DNA of 64,000 nt from an uncultured Candidatus Entotheonella sp. (GTDB lineage: Bacteria; Tectomicrobia; Entotheonellia; Entotheonellales; Entotheonellaceae), in the NCBI GenBank assembly GCA_951828535.1, contig OX639990.1:421300-485299 (forward strand), read 5' to 3'. This document shows, piece after piece, positions 1 through 8,593 of this stretch; position 1 is the first letter of the stretch, and each line of letters opens with the position of its first letter. Under the pieces are notes generated by a model. The model saw only the letters and a program-made list of their open reading frames with translations, had not been told where the DNA came from and made no database searches. Both the position numbers and the translations under genes were made by a program.

Positions 1-260
1 ATTATGAGGTAGCCCTGGCCGCTTAATCCCGGCCAGCGTCTCCCTGTCACTTGCCCACGGTGTCAGGATCAGGCGTCACGATGTGGGATAGCCCGTGTTC
101 CCCCTGCCTGGGGAGAGCACGGTGCGAAATTAATCCAGGCTAGCGTCTTCCTTGCCCGGCTGGGGAGGTCGGGGAGAGGCGAAATCATCTTCCCCATGCT
201 AAGCATGTAGACACTGTAACCGAAGGCTTTCGGACGCGGGTTCGATTCCCGCCGCCTCCA
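1..260 (+). ncRNA. ssrA: tmRNA (3' part, cut by window start)
   Basis: Transfer-messenger RNA that rescues stalled ribosomes and adds a proteolysis tag. The window opens inside the tag frame: codons from base 3 read YEVALAA and end in TAA at 24-26; the ALAA ending is the usual ClpXP-directing tail. The 3' end is a T arm (GCGGG, loop TTCGATT, CCCGC) followed by the acceptor strand CGCCTCC and discriminator A at 260. The next bases are CTC, so CCA is not encoded. Tag, pseudoknot region and acceptor run in the usual order on one strand, so this is a one-piece tmRNA. The 5' half lies outside the window. Confidence 0.93.
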
Positions 261-284
261 CTCCCTCCAATTCGTGTAACTCCC

Positions 285-760
285 TTAATTAGTACGAGTT
301 ACAGAACATTCATCGTCCGCCGTGAGTCGATTTGGCACTCCTCTGGCACTCCAAACCAAATTTGCGATGCCTTCCACGAGCTCCTGGCGCCGTCCCAACT
401 GCGCCTGTACATACCGCTGCATGGTCAGCATCGGGGTGGCGTAGGTCGCCCGCCAGGAGCGAAAAACCAGTACGCCGTCAGGACTGACTTTCCCGATGCC
501 AGCTTCCTGGATATCGCGGTGGAAGGTCCGCGTGGGATGCGAGGGCACTTGCAACAAGGGTTCGGAAGGGGAGGTGCCGGTGCCCGCCAGTTTCTCCAAC
601 AGGTAGCGGGGCAGAGGCTGGAACCCGGGCCGGCGGTTCTTCGTCAATTCGGCCTCCAGCCGCAGGCCGCCCCGGTTGAGGTCCAGATGCCGATGCTACA
701 GATCCGGCGCCTGATGTCGAGAAGGGTCGTCGTCCAGGCAAGCGGGGGAGTTCGATTCCA
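285..760 (-). pseudogene. Tyrosine recombinase (integrase) remnant next to tmRNA
   Basis: C-terminal piece of a phage/island-type integrase. On the minus strand the stretch HRHLDLNRGGLRLEAE, followed by LTKNRR, matches the end of the first catalytic half of such integrases, where a Trp-containing LRW motif normally precedes DLD. Here a TAG stop (696-698) stands at that position. Further on, FHRDIQEAGIG precedes a degenerate H-x-x-R region (FRSWRATYAT). That runs directly into LTMQRYVQAQLGRRQELVE, the segment carrying the catalytic Tyr; about 40 residues that should lie between appear deleted. The frame ends 25 bases from the tmRNA 3' end, a classic integration site. The 5' boundary is approximate. 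It is broken by a stop and a deletion. Confidence 0.72.
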
Positions 761-1300
761 GAATAGGCATGCGCGGCGCCGGGATCGCCGTACTAGGGGA
801 TCAGGCGCGGCTGTGGTACGGGCCTGCCCCATATCCGGATCGTTTCGGAACGCCAGGGCGTCTCCCGAATGAGTGTCCGCAGCAAGCGCCCTGGAGTCCT
901 GATGCAGCGCGTTGCGAAGCATCGCGAGTTCGGCGTCAGGCAGCGGGATCGGTTCGAAGTCGGCTGCGAAAAGGTCCTTCACGCGGGAAGTCGGAAGCCT
1001 TTCGGCTCGGGGATTGACCGCGCATGTCACGGGGAAGGGCGGGGGCGGCGTTTGCCACGTCATCGGCGGCGGGTGCAAGATTGTCACATGGCGGAAAGTC
1101 GCCGTCGTAAACGGGAAAATCGTCAAGCAGATCCTGTGCCGAGGGAAAGCGCGTTCGCCAGGCGGTCGATCTCTTCGGGGCTCCGGATGTAGCCGTCAAA
1201 ACCCGCCCAATCGGGGTCGTCAGGCGCGTATACCCAGGGTCTGCGGGACGCCGACATCCTCAAGCGAAATGGCTTGGTCAGGCCACGAGGCAAGCGCCGC
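761..1300. other. Decayed island DNA without a recognisable gene
   Basis: About 540 bases between the integrase remnant and the PQQ-dehydrogenase stub. Reading frames exist on both strands, for example a minus-strand frame over 644-1126, but none shows a family motif, a convincing ribosome binding site or a consistent frame over its length. Its upstream part may hold more of the integrase in another frame (an RRRIC-like patch near 715-725). I treat it as degenerated sequence of an inserted element. Confidence 0.5.
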
Positions 1301-1590
1301 CGCGTGCCGCATTCGGCGTGCTGCCCACGGCCGGCGGGTTGATCTTCAACGACACCTATGACGGCTTTGCGGAAGCCCTGGACGCGCGGGCCGGCAGAGT
1401 CTTGTGGCAGTTCAACACCGGTTCCGGCCACAACGGCGGGATCATTTCCTACGAGGCCGGCGGCAGGCAATACGTCGCCGTTGCTTCCGGTCATGGTTCC
1501 TACGTGGGTGGGGGAACTGCCGCGGCATTCGCGGACAAGCTGCTGCATTACGAGCAGAGCGCCGCGCTGGTGGCGTTTGAACTCCCATAA
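1300..1590 (+). pseudogene. C-terminal stub of a PQQ-dependent alcohol dehydrogenase
   Basis: The frame from FGVLPTAGGLIFNDTYDG through ALDARAGRVLWQFNTGSG and GGRQYVAVASGHGS to a TAA at 1588-1590 is the last blades of a quinoprotein (PQQ) methanol/ethanol dehydrogenase propeller. The typical order is present: GGL(V/I)F, then LLW-F-TG-G, then YVAV-G. Everything N-terminal to it is missing, including the signal peptide, the Cys-Cys ring, the PQQ and metal ligands and any haem domain. Only about 95 of some 600 residues remain, so it is not functional. No ribosome binding site precedes it. It belongs to the decayed stretch beside the tmRNA. Confidence 0.75.
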
Positions 1591-1674
1591 CCACCAACCC
1601 AGGCGGGGCAAGCAGTGTCAATGCTGTCTGGTCCCGCCTCATGGCTCGTTGAGGAACACTGCGACTCCGGAGAT

Positions 1675-1694
1675 GGCGCGGCCTTTGCCGCGCC
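1675..1694 (-). terminator. Perfect GC hairpin after the ABC transporter operon
   Basis: GGCGCGGC, loop CTTT, GCCGCGCC: an uninterrupted 8-bp stem 17 bases beyond the stop of the substrate-binding protein gene. No run of T follows on the minus strand, so it may be a weak or Rho-assisted terminator or an mRNA-stabilising hairpin. Confidence 0.45.
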
Positions 1695-1711
1695 GATTCT
1701 GACCGCGCTTG

Positions 1712-2800
1712 TCAGCGCCGCAGACCCAGTTCCTTGGCGCGGCGCAGGAGGATATCCGAGCGATCGGAAAAGAGCTGCAGGTTGTCCTTCGTGACGACCG
1801 CCTTGCCGGTATTCACCAGTGGCGGCAAATTTAGCCGCTCAAGACGCGCCCAAGCGATCGCCGCGGTCAGATAGGCCTGGTTGTACAGCTCCTGCTCAAC
1901 GGCATAGATAATGAAGCCCTTGTCGATACCCTCGTTGATGTCGGGGCCTGTATCAAAACCACCAACGGGGATCTCGTCTGGAGCGAAACCTGCCTGCTCG
2001 AGCGCCCGAAACGCTGCCACCATGCTCGAAAAACCACCGACGGCAAAACCCGCCAAGTCATCACCCAGACTGTTCCTTACACTGGAGTAAAGGGGTATAG
2101 ACTGCGCCAGGTCGTGCGATTGGTCGGCAAATTCTCGCACGGTAAAATTCGTGCCATGCTTCGCGTTAATCTCCTTCAGGCCATCTATGGTGCCTTGTTT
2201 GCGCGCCTCGAGAATGACGTGCCCGGGCTCGGCATTGCCATAACTCAGCACGCCACTCATGCGGCCCCGCTGGAGGAGATGATTGCCCATGTGGCGTCCG
2301 CTCAGCAGTCCCTGGTCATAGCCATCCGGACCTACGAAACTCCAGTTATGGGCGGCACGGATCTCTTCGATGCTCGTGTTGTTAATCAGAACCAGGATGC
2401 CCGCTTCTTCAGCTTCGGTCAGCACACCCTCAAGCGCCGGATTGGAAAGCGTCCCGACGATGACGTCGGGTCTCGCCTGAATGGCGAGTTTTACCTGGTT
2501 GATATTGGACTCAACGCTATAAGCCGCGCCAGGCACGCCAAGCTTTTGATACGACCAGCCGGCCTGTTCGGCAAAATCGAGAAATCCCACGTCATTCGTC
2601 AGGTTCCACTCTGCGATACTGTGTGTCACCCAAATGAGTCTGCGAGCCGGACCCTGCGCCGCGGCCTGCGCTGTCGGCGTCGCCAGCGGCAGCGAAGCGC
2701 TTGCCACGACAGCGCCGGTACCCACACCGGTTTTCAGGAAGTCTCTGCGATTCAACTGGGTCGGTTCATGGTTGCGATGCGCTTTATCCGAGCTTTTCAT
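1712..2800 (-). CDS. Sugar-type ABC transporter substrate-binding protein (Tat-exported)
   Basis: Periplasmic binding protein of the ribose/xylose type (Peripla_BP_4, CUT2 family), 362 residues, delivering a small ligand to the permease encoded just upstream. The N-terminus has a twin-arginine leader (NRRDFLKTG, then a hydrophobic Ala-rich stretch ending near AQAAA), so it is probably exported folded. The body has the two-lobed pattern of the family: GTLSNPALEGVLTEAEEAG, then GFDTGPDINEGI in the second lobe. AAAGGAGG lies 7-8 bases before the ATG at 2800; a GTG one codon earlier is less well spaced. The ATG overlaps the permease TGA by one base (TGATG). The ligand is unknown; the linked monooxygenase and hydrolase suggest it may not be a plain sugar. 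Confidence 0.88.
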   Translation of the reverse strand: MKSSDKAHRNHEPTQLNRRDFLKTGVGTGAVVASASLPLATPTAQAAAQGPARRLIWVTHSIAEWNLTNDVGFLDFAEQAGWSYQKLGVPGAAYSVESNINQVKLAIQARPDVIVGTLSNPALEGVLTEAEEAGILVLINNTSIEEIRAAHNWSFVGPDGYDQGLLSGRHMGNHLLQRGRMSGVLSYGNAEPGHVILEARKQGTIDGLKEINAKHGTNFTVREFADQSHDLAQSIPLYSSVRNSLGDDLAGFAVGGFSSMVAAFRALEQAGFAPDEIPVGGFDTGPDINEGIDKGFIIYAVEQELYNQAYLTAAIAWARLERLNLPPLVNTGKAVVTKDNLQLFSDRSDILLRRAKELGLRR

Positions 2801-3924
2801 CACGTCTCCTCCTTTGAAATTGAATCGTATCCGACTCTACTATCACCCTCGGACACCTCATCGATGACGCCTCTCCGGGCTCTGACCGTTCCTCCGGCAC
2901 GGCGCAGGATGACATCGATGATGCCGGCAACAACGATAATGGCTCCCGACGCGAGCAGACCGGAAGCCGGTGGGAAACCGAGCAATACGAGCCCGTTCGT
3001 GACCATGCCGAGGATTGTGGCGCCAATGAACGTGCCATACACGTTGCCGTCGCCGCCCGTCAAGGCGGCGCCGCCGATCAGGACCGACCCGATCACCTGC
3101 AGCTCAAAGCCACTGCCAGTGTTCGGCGTGGCACTGCGCAACCAGGCGACCTGCAGGATCGCGATCAGGGCACACGAGACGCCGACAATCATGAACGCGG
3201 CCAGCTTGATCCGCTGGGTCGGGATGCCCATTTCACGGGCGGCCAATTCATTGCCGCCCGTAGCGTAGACCCAATAGCCGAATTTCGTATGACGCAGCAC
3301 AATGCCGCCAACAATCAGCACGGCCAGGAACCAGACGGCTGGCGCGGGAATGACGCCGAGGCTGCCGCCCCCCAGCGGAAACAGGCTGGACTCGAGACCA
3401 CGCGGGTACGAGTACGGAAAGTTCCCGGAAAGCGCCATGGCCGCACCGCGCAGAAAGCTGAGCGTGCCCAGCGTGACAACGAAGGCGCGCACGCCGATGT
3501 AGACCGTGATGATCCCGTTCACCAAACCCACCAACACGCCGTACACCATAACGACACCCGCTGCCTGCCAAGGATTGAGCGCCATACTGACAACGAGCCA
3601 TCCCATCAGGATGGTGCCGAGCCCGTACGCCGAGCCGACCGACAGGTCAAGCTCCCCGGCGATCAGAACGTAGGTCCAGGCGACCGCGACAATACCGATG
3701 AAGGCTGTGGCACGCAGAATATCCAGCAAATTACGCAGCGTGAAAAAATTGTTGGCCTGAGTCGAGAAGAAGATGAACAGGACAATCGCCACAACCGTCA
3801 TCGCCGCCTGCCGCGTGAGCAACAATTCACGCAAAATCACGGTGAGCGGCCGTGTGACGTCCGCCGGCGCGGTCACCGCCGCCCCTACCATTCCGACTCC
3901 GGCGCTTGTGGCTTTTGCATCCAT
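2800..3924 (-). CDS. CUT2-type ABC transporter permease (RbsC-like)
   Basis: Inner-membrane permease of the ribose/xylose/autoinducer class (BPD_transp_2), 374 residues. It has a cytoplasmic N-terminus of about 40 residues and then roughly ten hydrophobic segments. The family signature ELDLSVG follows the third segment (AGELDLSVGSAYGLGT). A conserved region near the C-terminus reads GSVLIGGAALTGGDGNVYGT. It should form a homodimer with the ATPase encoded 21 bases upstream. The stop overlaps the start of the binding-protein gene, so the two are translationally coupled. The last 30 or so residues (after RRAGGTVRARRG) are polar and variable. Confidence 0.9.
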   Translation of the reverse strand: MDAKATSAGVGMVGAAVTAPADVTRPLTVILRELLLTRQAAMTVVAIVLFIFFSTQANNFFTLRNLLDILRATAFIGIVAVAWTYVLIAGELDLSVGSAYGLGTILMGWLVVSMALNPWQAAGVVMVYGVLVGLVNGIITVYIGVRAFVVTLGTLSFLRGAAMALSGNFPYSYPRGLESSLFPLGGGSLGVIPAPAVWFLAVLIVGGIVLRHTKFGYWVYATGGNELAAREMGIPTQRIKLAAFMIVGVSCALIAILQVAWLRSATPNTGSGFELQVIGSVLIGGAALTGGDGNVYGTFIGATILGMVTNGLVLLGFPPASGLLASGAIIVVAGIIDVILRRAGGTVRARRGVIDEVSEGDSRVGYDSISKEET

Positions 3925-3945
3925 GTCGTCACCAGGGGACAGATG

Positions 3946-4692
3946 TCAGCCTGACGTCATGCCTGACGTCAGGAGGCTGACGACCTCGTGCTGGCTGGTT
4001 TCAGAGGTCCTGAGGTCGGCAATCTTGGCGCCGTGCCTCAGCACAACGATCCTGTCGGCGAGCCCGAATACGCTTTCCAGATTGTGGCTGATCAGCAGCA
4101 GGGCATGGTTTTCGGCACGCAGCGTTTTCATCAGGTCCGTTACGCGGGCCGCTTCGCGCACCCCGAGCGCCGCTGTGGGTTCGTCAAGCAAGGTAATCAA
4201 ACCACCCTGCTGCCAGGCGCGAGCTACCGCAATGGCCTGGCGCTGCCCGCCCGACAAGCCCTCAACCTTGGCCCTGACAGTCGGCAGGTCTACCCGCAAA
4301 GCGGTGATCGTTTCTCTCGCTTCACGCAGCATACGCCGACGATCAACAAAAAATGCAAAGCGGCACGGCTCTCGGCCAAGGAACATGTTGTGAGCCACAT
4401 CCCGCTCGTTCACCAACGCGAGATCTTGAAAGACGGTTGAAATGCCCAATTGCATGGCACGCTGGGGTGAGTCAATACGCGCCCCCTGTCCCTCGATGTG
4501 GATGGCGCCTGCATCAGGGGCATAAACGCCCGAAAAGATCTTCAGCAACGTCGATTTTCCGGCCCCATTGTCCCCCACCAAGGCAGCAATTTCGCCACGG
4601 TAGAGCGCCATATCCACGCTGCGAAGGGCGGTAACACCACCGAAGCGCTTGACGATACCGCGCGCTTCAAGCACTGGGGTTACATCAGCCAT
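3946..4692 (-). CDS. CUT2-type ABC transporter ATPase, single domain (FrcA/RbsA-like)
   Basis: ATP-binding subunit, 248 residues. It has Walker A (GDNGAGKST), a Q-loop region (STVFQDLALV), the ABC signature (LSGGQRQAIAVARA), Walker B with its catalytic Glu (LLDEPTAAL) and the switch His (LLISHN). Unlike RbsA or XylG, which join two nucleotide-binding domains (about 500 residues), this is one domain and must dimerise, as in fructose transporters of the FrcA type. A GGGAG sits about 9 bases before the ATG. It is first of the three transporter genes; 161 bases separate it from the monooxygenase gene, room for its own promoter. Confidence 0.9.
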   Translation of the reverse strand: MADVTPVLEARGIVKRFGGVTALRSVDMALYRGEIAALVGDNGAGKSTLLKIFSGVYAPDAGAIHIEGQGARIDSPQRAMQLGISTVFQDLALVNERDVAHNMFLGREPCRFAFFVDRRRMLREARETITALRVDLPTVRAKVEGLSGGQRQAIAVARAWQQGGLITLLDEPTAALGVREAARVTDLMKTLRAENHALLLISHNLESVFGLADRIVVLRHGAKIADLRTSETSQHEVVSLLTSGMTSG

Positions 4693-4853
4693 CGGTACGC
4701 TCCCACTTCAGTAAGCACCGTTTTTTCGGCTTGTGTTCCAATCGGCTCAAACGGCGTCTGAGAGGCTAAAATGTGAGGTGATCATTGCGTTCAAGACCAC
4801 ACCCGTGCTGACGAATCATTCTGCCAGTCAATCCTGACATGACGGCGGCAAGA

Positions 4854-6134
4854 TCAGCGAGTCGGAGCCGTCGCACCGATCACCGGGTCCCGTAGGCCCG
4901 ACGCCGGCAGAGGCCGCGAGCCCGGCTCACATTCGTAGGGGCCGGAGAGTCCCAGCTCTTCGGCGGTTTCGCGCATGGCCGGCAAAACTTCCTGCCCGAG
5001 GAGCCGCAGGCTGGTCATCCGGTCCGCATGGCCGACGGGGCCATGATGGTGCCAGATGGAAAAGATGCCGGGCCGCAGGGTCTCAAGGATATTGCGGATC
5101 TTCGGGATAATGCTGTCGGGGGTGCCTAGGATGATCTGGCCGTTGTCCTGTTGGGTTTGGTAACCCGCGTAGATACGCCTCCTGGTTGCTTCGACCTCGC
5201 TGGCGGACGTCGCGGGGTTGAATGGCGGGTCGGTAAAAATACGCGCCAGGCGGCGCGTCGATTCCCTGGAATTGTAGCCGGAGGGAAACTGCCACTCGGG
5301 ACGAGCAAAGGCGTGAATGCCGCCGCCATACATGTGCCCTTTGCCCATCTCCTGGGCCTTCTCCTCCGTCTCGGCCACAGCCACTCTTTGCAGGTAACCA
5401 AAGTTCTCCGGCCCGGCCTGATAGCCCTCTTGGGCAGCCACATCAGCATAGAGGTTCCATATCTCAGCCGTCGGTTCCAGAAAAGAAGCCAGCGCCAGGT
5501 AGGGATAGCGGTGCTTGGCGCACCAGATAGCTGTCTCCGGGCTCGAAACGCCAGGGATCCAGATGGGCGGGTGGGGCTTCTGCAACGGCAGTACCCAGGG
5601 ATTCACGTGCCGGTAATGGTAGTGCTTCCCCTCGTAGCGAAAGGGGCCGGGCGTTGTCCAAGTTTTGATCACCAGGTCGTGGGCCTCGTTGAAGCGTTCC
5701 CGATTGAAGGCCGGGTTGGCGTTTTGGTGCAGGGATTCGGTGCCGGACCCCCGCACCCAACCCGGTACCAACCGCCCGCCCGATATCAGGTCGATCATGG
5801 CCAGCTCCTCTGCCAGCCGGATGGGGTCAGCGACCGGCAAGGGATTGCCCATCAGAACGATCTTGAGCCGTTTGGTGATGCGGGCCAGGACGGCGGCCTC
5901 GACGTCCATCACCGCTCCCATGGAGAAGGGGGTGCCGTGGTGCTCGTTGAGCATGACCCCATCAAAGCCCTGTTCTTCGGCATAGAGCGCCTCGTCAAAG
6001 TATTCGTTATAGAGCGCGCTGCCTTTCACCGGATCGAAGTGCGTGTTTGAGATGCCGAAGTAGCTGGCGTTTTTAATAATCTCGTCTTCTGGAACGTGAT
6101 AATAAGGACGCTCGGTGAATATCATGATGTGCAT
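4854..6134 (-). CDS. LLM-class flavin-dependent monooxygenase (bacterial-luciferase family)
   Basis: TIM-barrel enzyme of the bacterial luciferase family, 426 residues, expected to use reduced flavin and O2 to oxidise an organic substrate. Family features: GVMLNEHHGTPFSM after strand 2, AEELAMIDLISGGRLVPGWVRG, and WIPGVSSPETAIWCA in the middle. The start at 6134 is set by AAAGGAGG 8 bases upstream; an in-frame ATG 17 codons earlier (6185) has no such site. It lies 119 bases downstream of a hydrolase gene on the same strand and upstream of a CUT2 transporter, suggesting uptake and oxidative breakdown of one compound. The substrate cannot be read from sequence. Confidence 0.87.
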   Translation of the reverse strand: MHIMIFTERPYYHVPEDEIIKNASYFGISNTHFDPVKGSALYNEYFDEALYAEEQGFDGVMLNEHHGTPFSMGAVMDVEAAVLARITKRLKIVLMGNPLPVADPIRLAEELAMIDLISGGRLVPGWVRGSGTESLHQNANPAFNRERFNEAHDLVIKTWTTPGPFRYEGKHYHYRHVNPWVLPLQKPHPPIWIPGVSSPETAIWCAKHRYPYLALASFLEPTAEIWNLYADVAAQEGYQAGPENFGYLQRVAVAETEEKAQEMGKGHMYGGGIHAFARPEWQFPSGYNSRESTRRLARIFTDPPFNPATSASEVEATRRRIYAGYQTQQDNGQIILGTPDSIIPKIRNILETLRPGIFSIWHHHGPVGHADRMTSLRLLGQEVLPAMRETAEELGLSGPYECEPGSRPLPASGLRDPVIGATAPTR

Positions 6135-6253
6135 CGCGATACCTCCTTTGGTCCCTTGCTCAAGACCTTGGGCGGCTTTGCACAAAAAAGGCAGGCGACA
6201 GAAACGGGGCGGGCGTGACGTCGGTCAGGTGGTGGCTTTTGTGCGAAGCTCCC

Positions 6254-7054
6254 TTACGTCAAGAAATTTTGCATCCGGTTTATAAATTCCTCAGCCTTCT
6301 CGATCTCCGGCCGGTGGCCGCAGCCCTCGAACGTCGTCAACTCGGAACCCAGAATGGATCGGTTATAGCTCCGCCCGGCGCCGGCCGGAACGATCCTGTC
6401 TTCCCTGCCCCAGACCACAAGGGTTGGCAGTCCGCTGACACCTTCAAGCAACGGGCTGAGGCTGGGGTTATACATGTAGGGTTGCCATGCCAGACGGCAG
6501 ACCTCGGCGCGGGCTTCCTCCCAGACCTCAAACTGCTCGGCAGTCGCTTCCCCACCGTACAAGACGGGGAACTCGGGTGTCTGCGCAGGATCATACACAC
6601 TCGTGTCCAGGTAGGCCCGTGTGGTCAAGGCAAACAGGTCCATGATGTCACCGTCTGGGGGCCGGATACCAACAGGGGCAACCAGCACCATGCGGCGGAA
6701 CTGTTCGGCACAGTTGGCCGCCATCTCGGCCGCAATCCAACCTCCCAGCGAGAAGCCGATGACATCGACGGCACTGAGCCCCATATCCCGCAGCATCCGG
6801 GAATAAAAGCCGGCCAGATCCCTCACGCTGCTGATCCACGGGACTCTGGGCGAGACACCGAAGCCCGGATGAAGTGGAATATGCAGCGTATGGCTCTGTG
6901 CCAGTGCGGCGTGCCAGCGCAGCCAGCCAGGATGTCCCAGTTCCTCATGCAACACCAGCAACGGCCTGCCGGTGCCGCCTTGGATCAGGCTGAGGTCGGC
7001 ACCTGCGACATGCGCCACGTTTTGCATCCATTCCGTGTGTGAGCTTCCGGGCAT
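6254..7054 (-). CDS. Alpha/beta hydrolase
   Basis: Alpha/beta-hydrolase fold enzyme, 266 residues. The nucleophile elbow is GFSLGG (Ser), the acid is likely the Asp in VVWGREDRIVPAG, and the His is in GCGHRPEIEKAEEF. The spacing resembles C-C bond (meta-cleavage) hydrolases and haloperoxidase-like esterases. The start at 7054 follows AGGGAGG with an 11-base gap; a GTG/ATG farther upstream (7117) would add 21 residues without family resemblance. It is the first gene of the minus-strand group with the flavin monooxygenase; a monooxygenase then hydrolase order would fit ring or ester cleavage after oxygenation (inference). Confidence 0.86.
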   Translation of the reverse strand: MPGSSHTEWMQNVAHVAGADLSLIQGGTGRPLLVLHEELGHPGWLRWHAALAQSHTLHIPLHPGFGVSPRVPWISSVRDLAGFYSRMLRDMGLSAVDVIGFSLGGWIAAEMAANCAEQFRRMVLVAPVGIRPPDGDIMDLFALTTRAYLDTSVYDPAQTPEFPVLYGGEATAEQFEVWEEARAEVCRLAWQPYMYNPSLSPLLEGVSGLPTLVVWGREDRIVPAGAGRSYNRSILGSELTTFEGCGHRPEIEKAEEFINRMQNFLT

Positions 7055-7424
7055 CTGATTGATTGCCTCCCTAGCTGAGGAATGCCAGATCGGACAAGTG
7101 CTCGGGGAAACATCCATGAGGTATTCGCAGCGGACATGGCTGGCTTAACTTCCTCCACGAGAGCGTGGAGACGGAGAACGGCCCGCAACTTTACCTGACA
7201 ATCGAACTGGAGAAACCCTCAGGGCGCCCGCCTCGCAAGGTGTGATGTGCAGTCGGTATCGCATAAAGCGCTTAGAGTCAAGAAAAAATCGCAAGGTGAT
7301 TGCCTTCGACCGCAAACGGCAGCCGGCCTAGTAGTCCAACTGAGATTTCGCAATCTGGCCTGACTATCGTAGAGTACGCGTCCCATTCTTCCTACCTTCC
7401 AAGATTTCCGCAGGAGGCTCTCCT
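7055..7424. other. Gene-free stretch before the dead transposase
   Basis: 370 bases without a supported gene. It should contain the promoter of the minus-strand hydrolase group and, near 7340-7352, a possible imperfect left inverted repeat of the dead transposon (matches 8 of 13 positions of the inverted sequence at 8611-8623). Nothing else stands out. Confidence 0.4.
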
Positions 7425-8593
7425 ATGCCGACGACTGTGGACTTCCCAACCCTCGTGAAACAAGCATTGGCCCTTTTCGGCGATGTCTGGCGATGTCTTT
7501 GACAACGAACCCGCCCGGCGGCATTTTGCTGAGTATCTCACCGGTTTGATGGTGGCAGAGCGCAAAAACATCAGCGCCATCAATCACCAATTTGCCGTTA
7601 CGACGGATCAATCCTGCCTCAATCGTTGGCTGGTCGAGGTCCCCTGGGCGGCGGCGCCCAACGACCGCCGTCTGCCTGGTTGCAGGACAACCCGAAAACC
7701 CGCTACAGCCCCCACGGCGTCATTGCCATTGACAATACCCTGGTCGATCACAGCGGCAAGCTCATCGACGATGTCGGCTGTTTGTGGGATCATGCCCAAC
7801 AGCGCCACGTCATTGCCCACGACTATCTGATTTCCAACTACGTCTGTCCCTCGGGCAGCCACTATCCGATCGAGTGGCGACGGTTCAGGAAAAAGGGCAG
7901 CTGCCCGTCCGAGGCGTTCAAGGATCACACGACGCTGGGCCTCGATTTGATTGACGACACCCTGGCGCGGCACATTCCCGGCGATTTCACCTTTGACAGC
8001 TATTTCACCCACGCCAAGATACTTAACCATCTTCATGCCAAGGTGTCCGGTTAAACGGGGGCAACAACATTGACCAGATACCCTTTGCAGACAAGAAAGC
8101 GGTGCGCGTGGGCAAGCGTTGCTACTGGTATTTCAGCAAATGGATGCGCCTTGCGACGGTGAGTCACCCGGTTCGTATCGTGTTGTTTTGGAAGGACCGC
8201 GGTGCGGCTGAGGCGAGCAAGGCGCTGGTGAGCAACCGGGTGGTTTGGGAGGTGCTTCGTATGTTGAGGGTGTACCGCCATCGCTGGACGGGCACCGAGA
8301 CCTTTCATCGGGACGGCAAGCAGCAATTGGGGCTAGGAGATTGTCGGGTGCGCAGCAGCAAAGGCCAGACCCGCCACGTGTATCTTGTCAGCGCCGCGTA
8401 CAGTCTTCTGATGCACGCCATGCACGCGAGTGGTCCGCATGAATGGACTCGTCGAACGCTGACGACGATTGGCAAAGCCTGTCGGGCGGTGAAGGGTGAA
8501 CTTCTGGAACGCTTGGTGGACCGGATCGTGGACAAGCTAAGCGACGACGACTGGTCCATGCCGCAGATTAAGGCTGTCTTGGCTCAGGCGTGA
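7425..8593 (+). pseudogene. DDE transposase, IS701/IS4-like, dead (three frameshifts)
   Basis: Remains of a transposase of about 390 residues. It starts at 7425 (PTTVDFPTLVKQALALFGDV). A tandem 10-bp duplication (7479-7488 and 7489-7498) shifts the frame; the reading resumes as DNEPARRHFAEYLTGLMVAE. A one-base loss near 7670 moves it again, to AWLQDNPKTRYSPHG, IAIDNTLVDHSGK (first catalytic Asp) and GDFTFDSYFTHAKI (second Asp). A third shift near 8042 leads to GKRCYWYFSKWMR and RWTGTETFHRDGKQQLGLGD, the DDE Glu region. The GMLVAERKN-like N-terminus and YRHRWTGTETFHRDGKQ fit IS701-type elements. It cannot make protein without multiple corrections. Confidence 0.85.
7479..7498 (+). repeat. 10-bp tandem duplication breaking the transposase frame
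   Basis: GGCGATGTCT occurs twice in direct succession. Removing one copy restores F-G-D-V-F-D-N-E in frame, so this slippage-type duplication inactivated the transposase start. Confidence 0.85.

Noticed and set aside
745-757. GTTCGATTCC, similar to the tmRNA T-arm, as a possible attachment-site repeat
   Set aside because: Only about ten bases match and the flanks differ; not enough for an attachment core.
2114-3268. Long plus-strand open frame (384 codons)
   Set aside because: Antisense to the binding-protein and permease genes; no ribosome site, no motif, typical GC-rich shadow.
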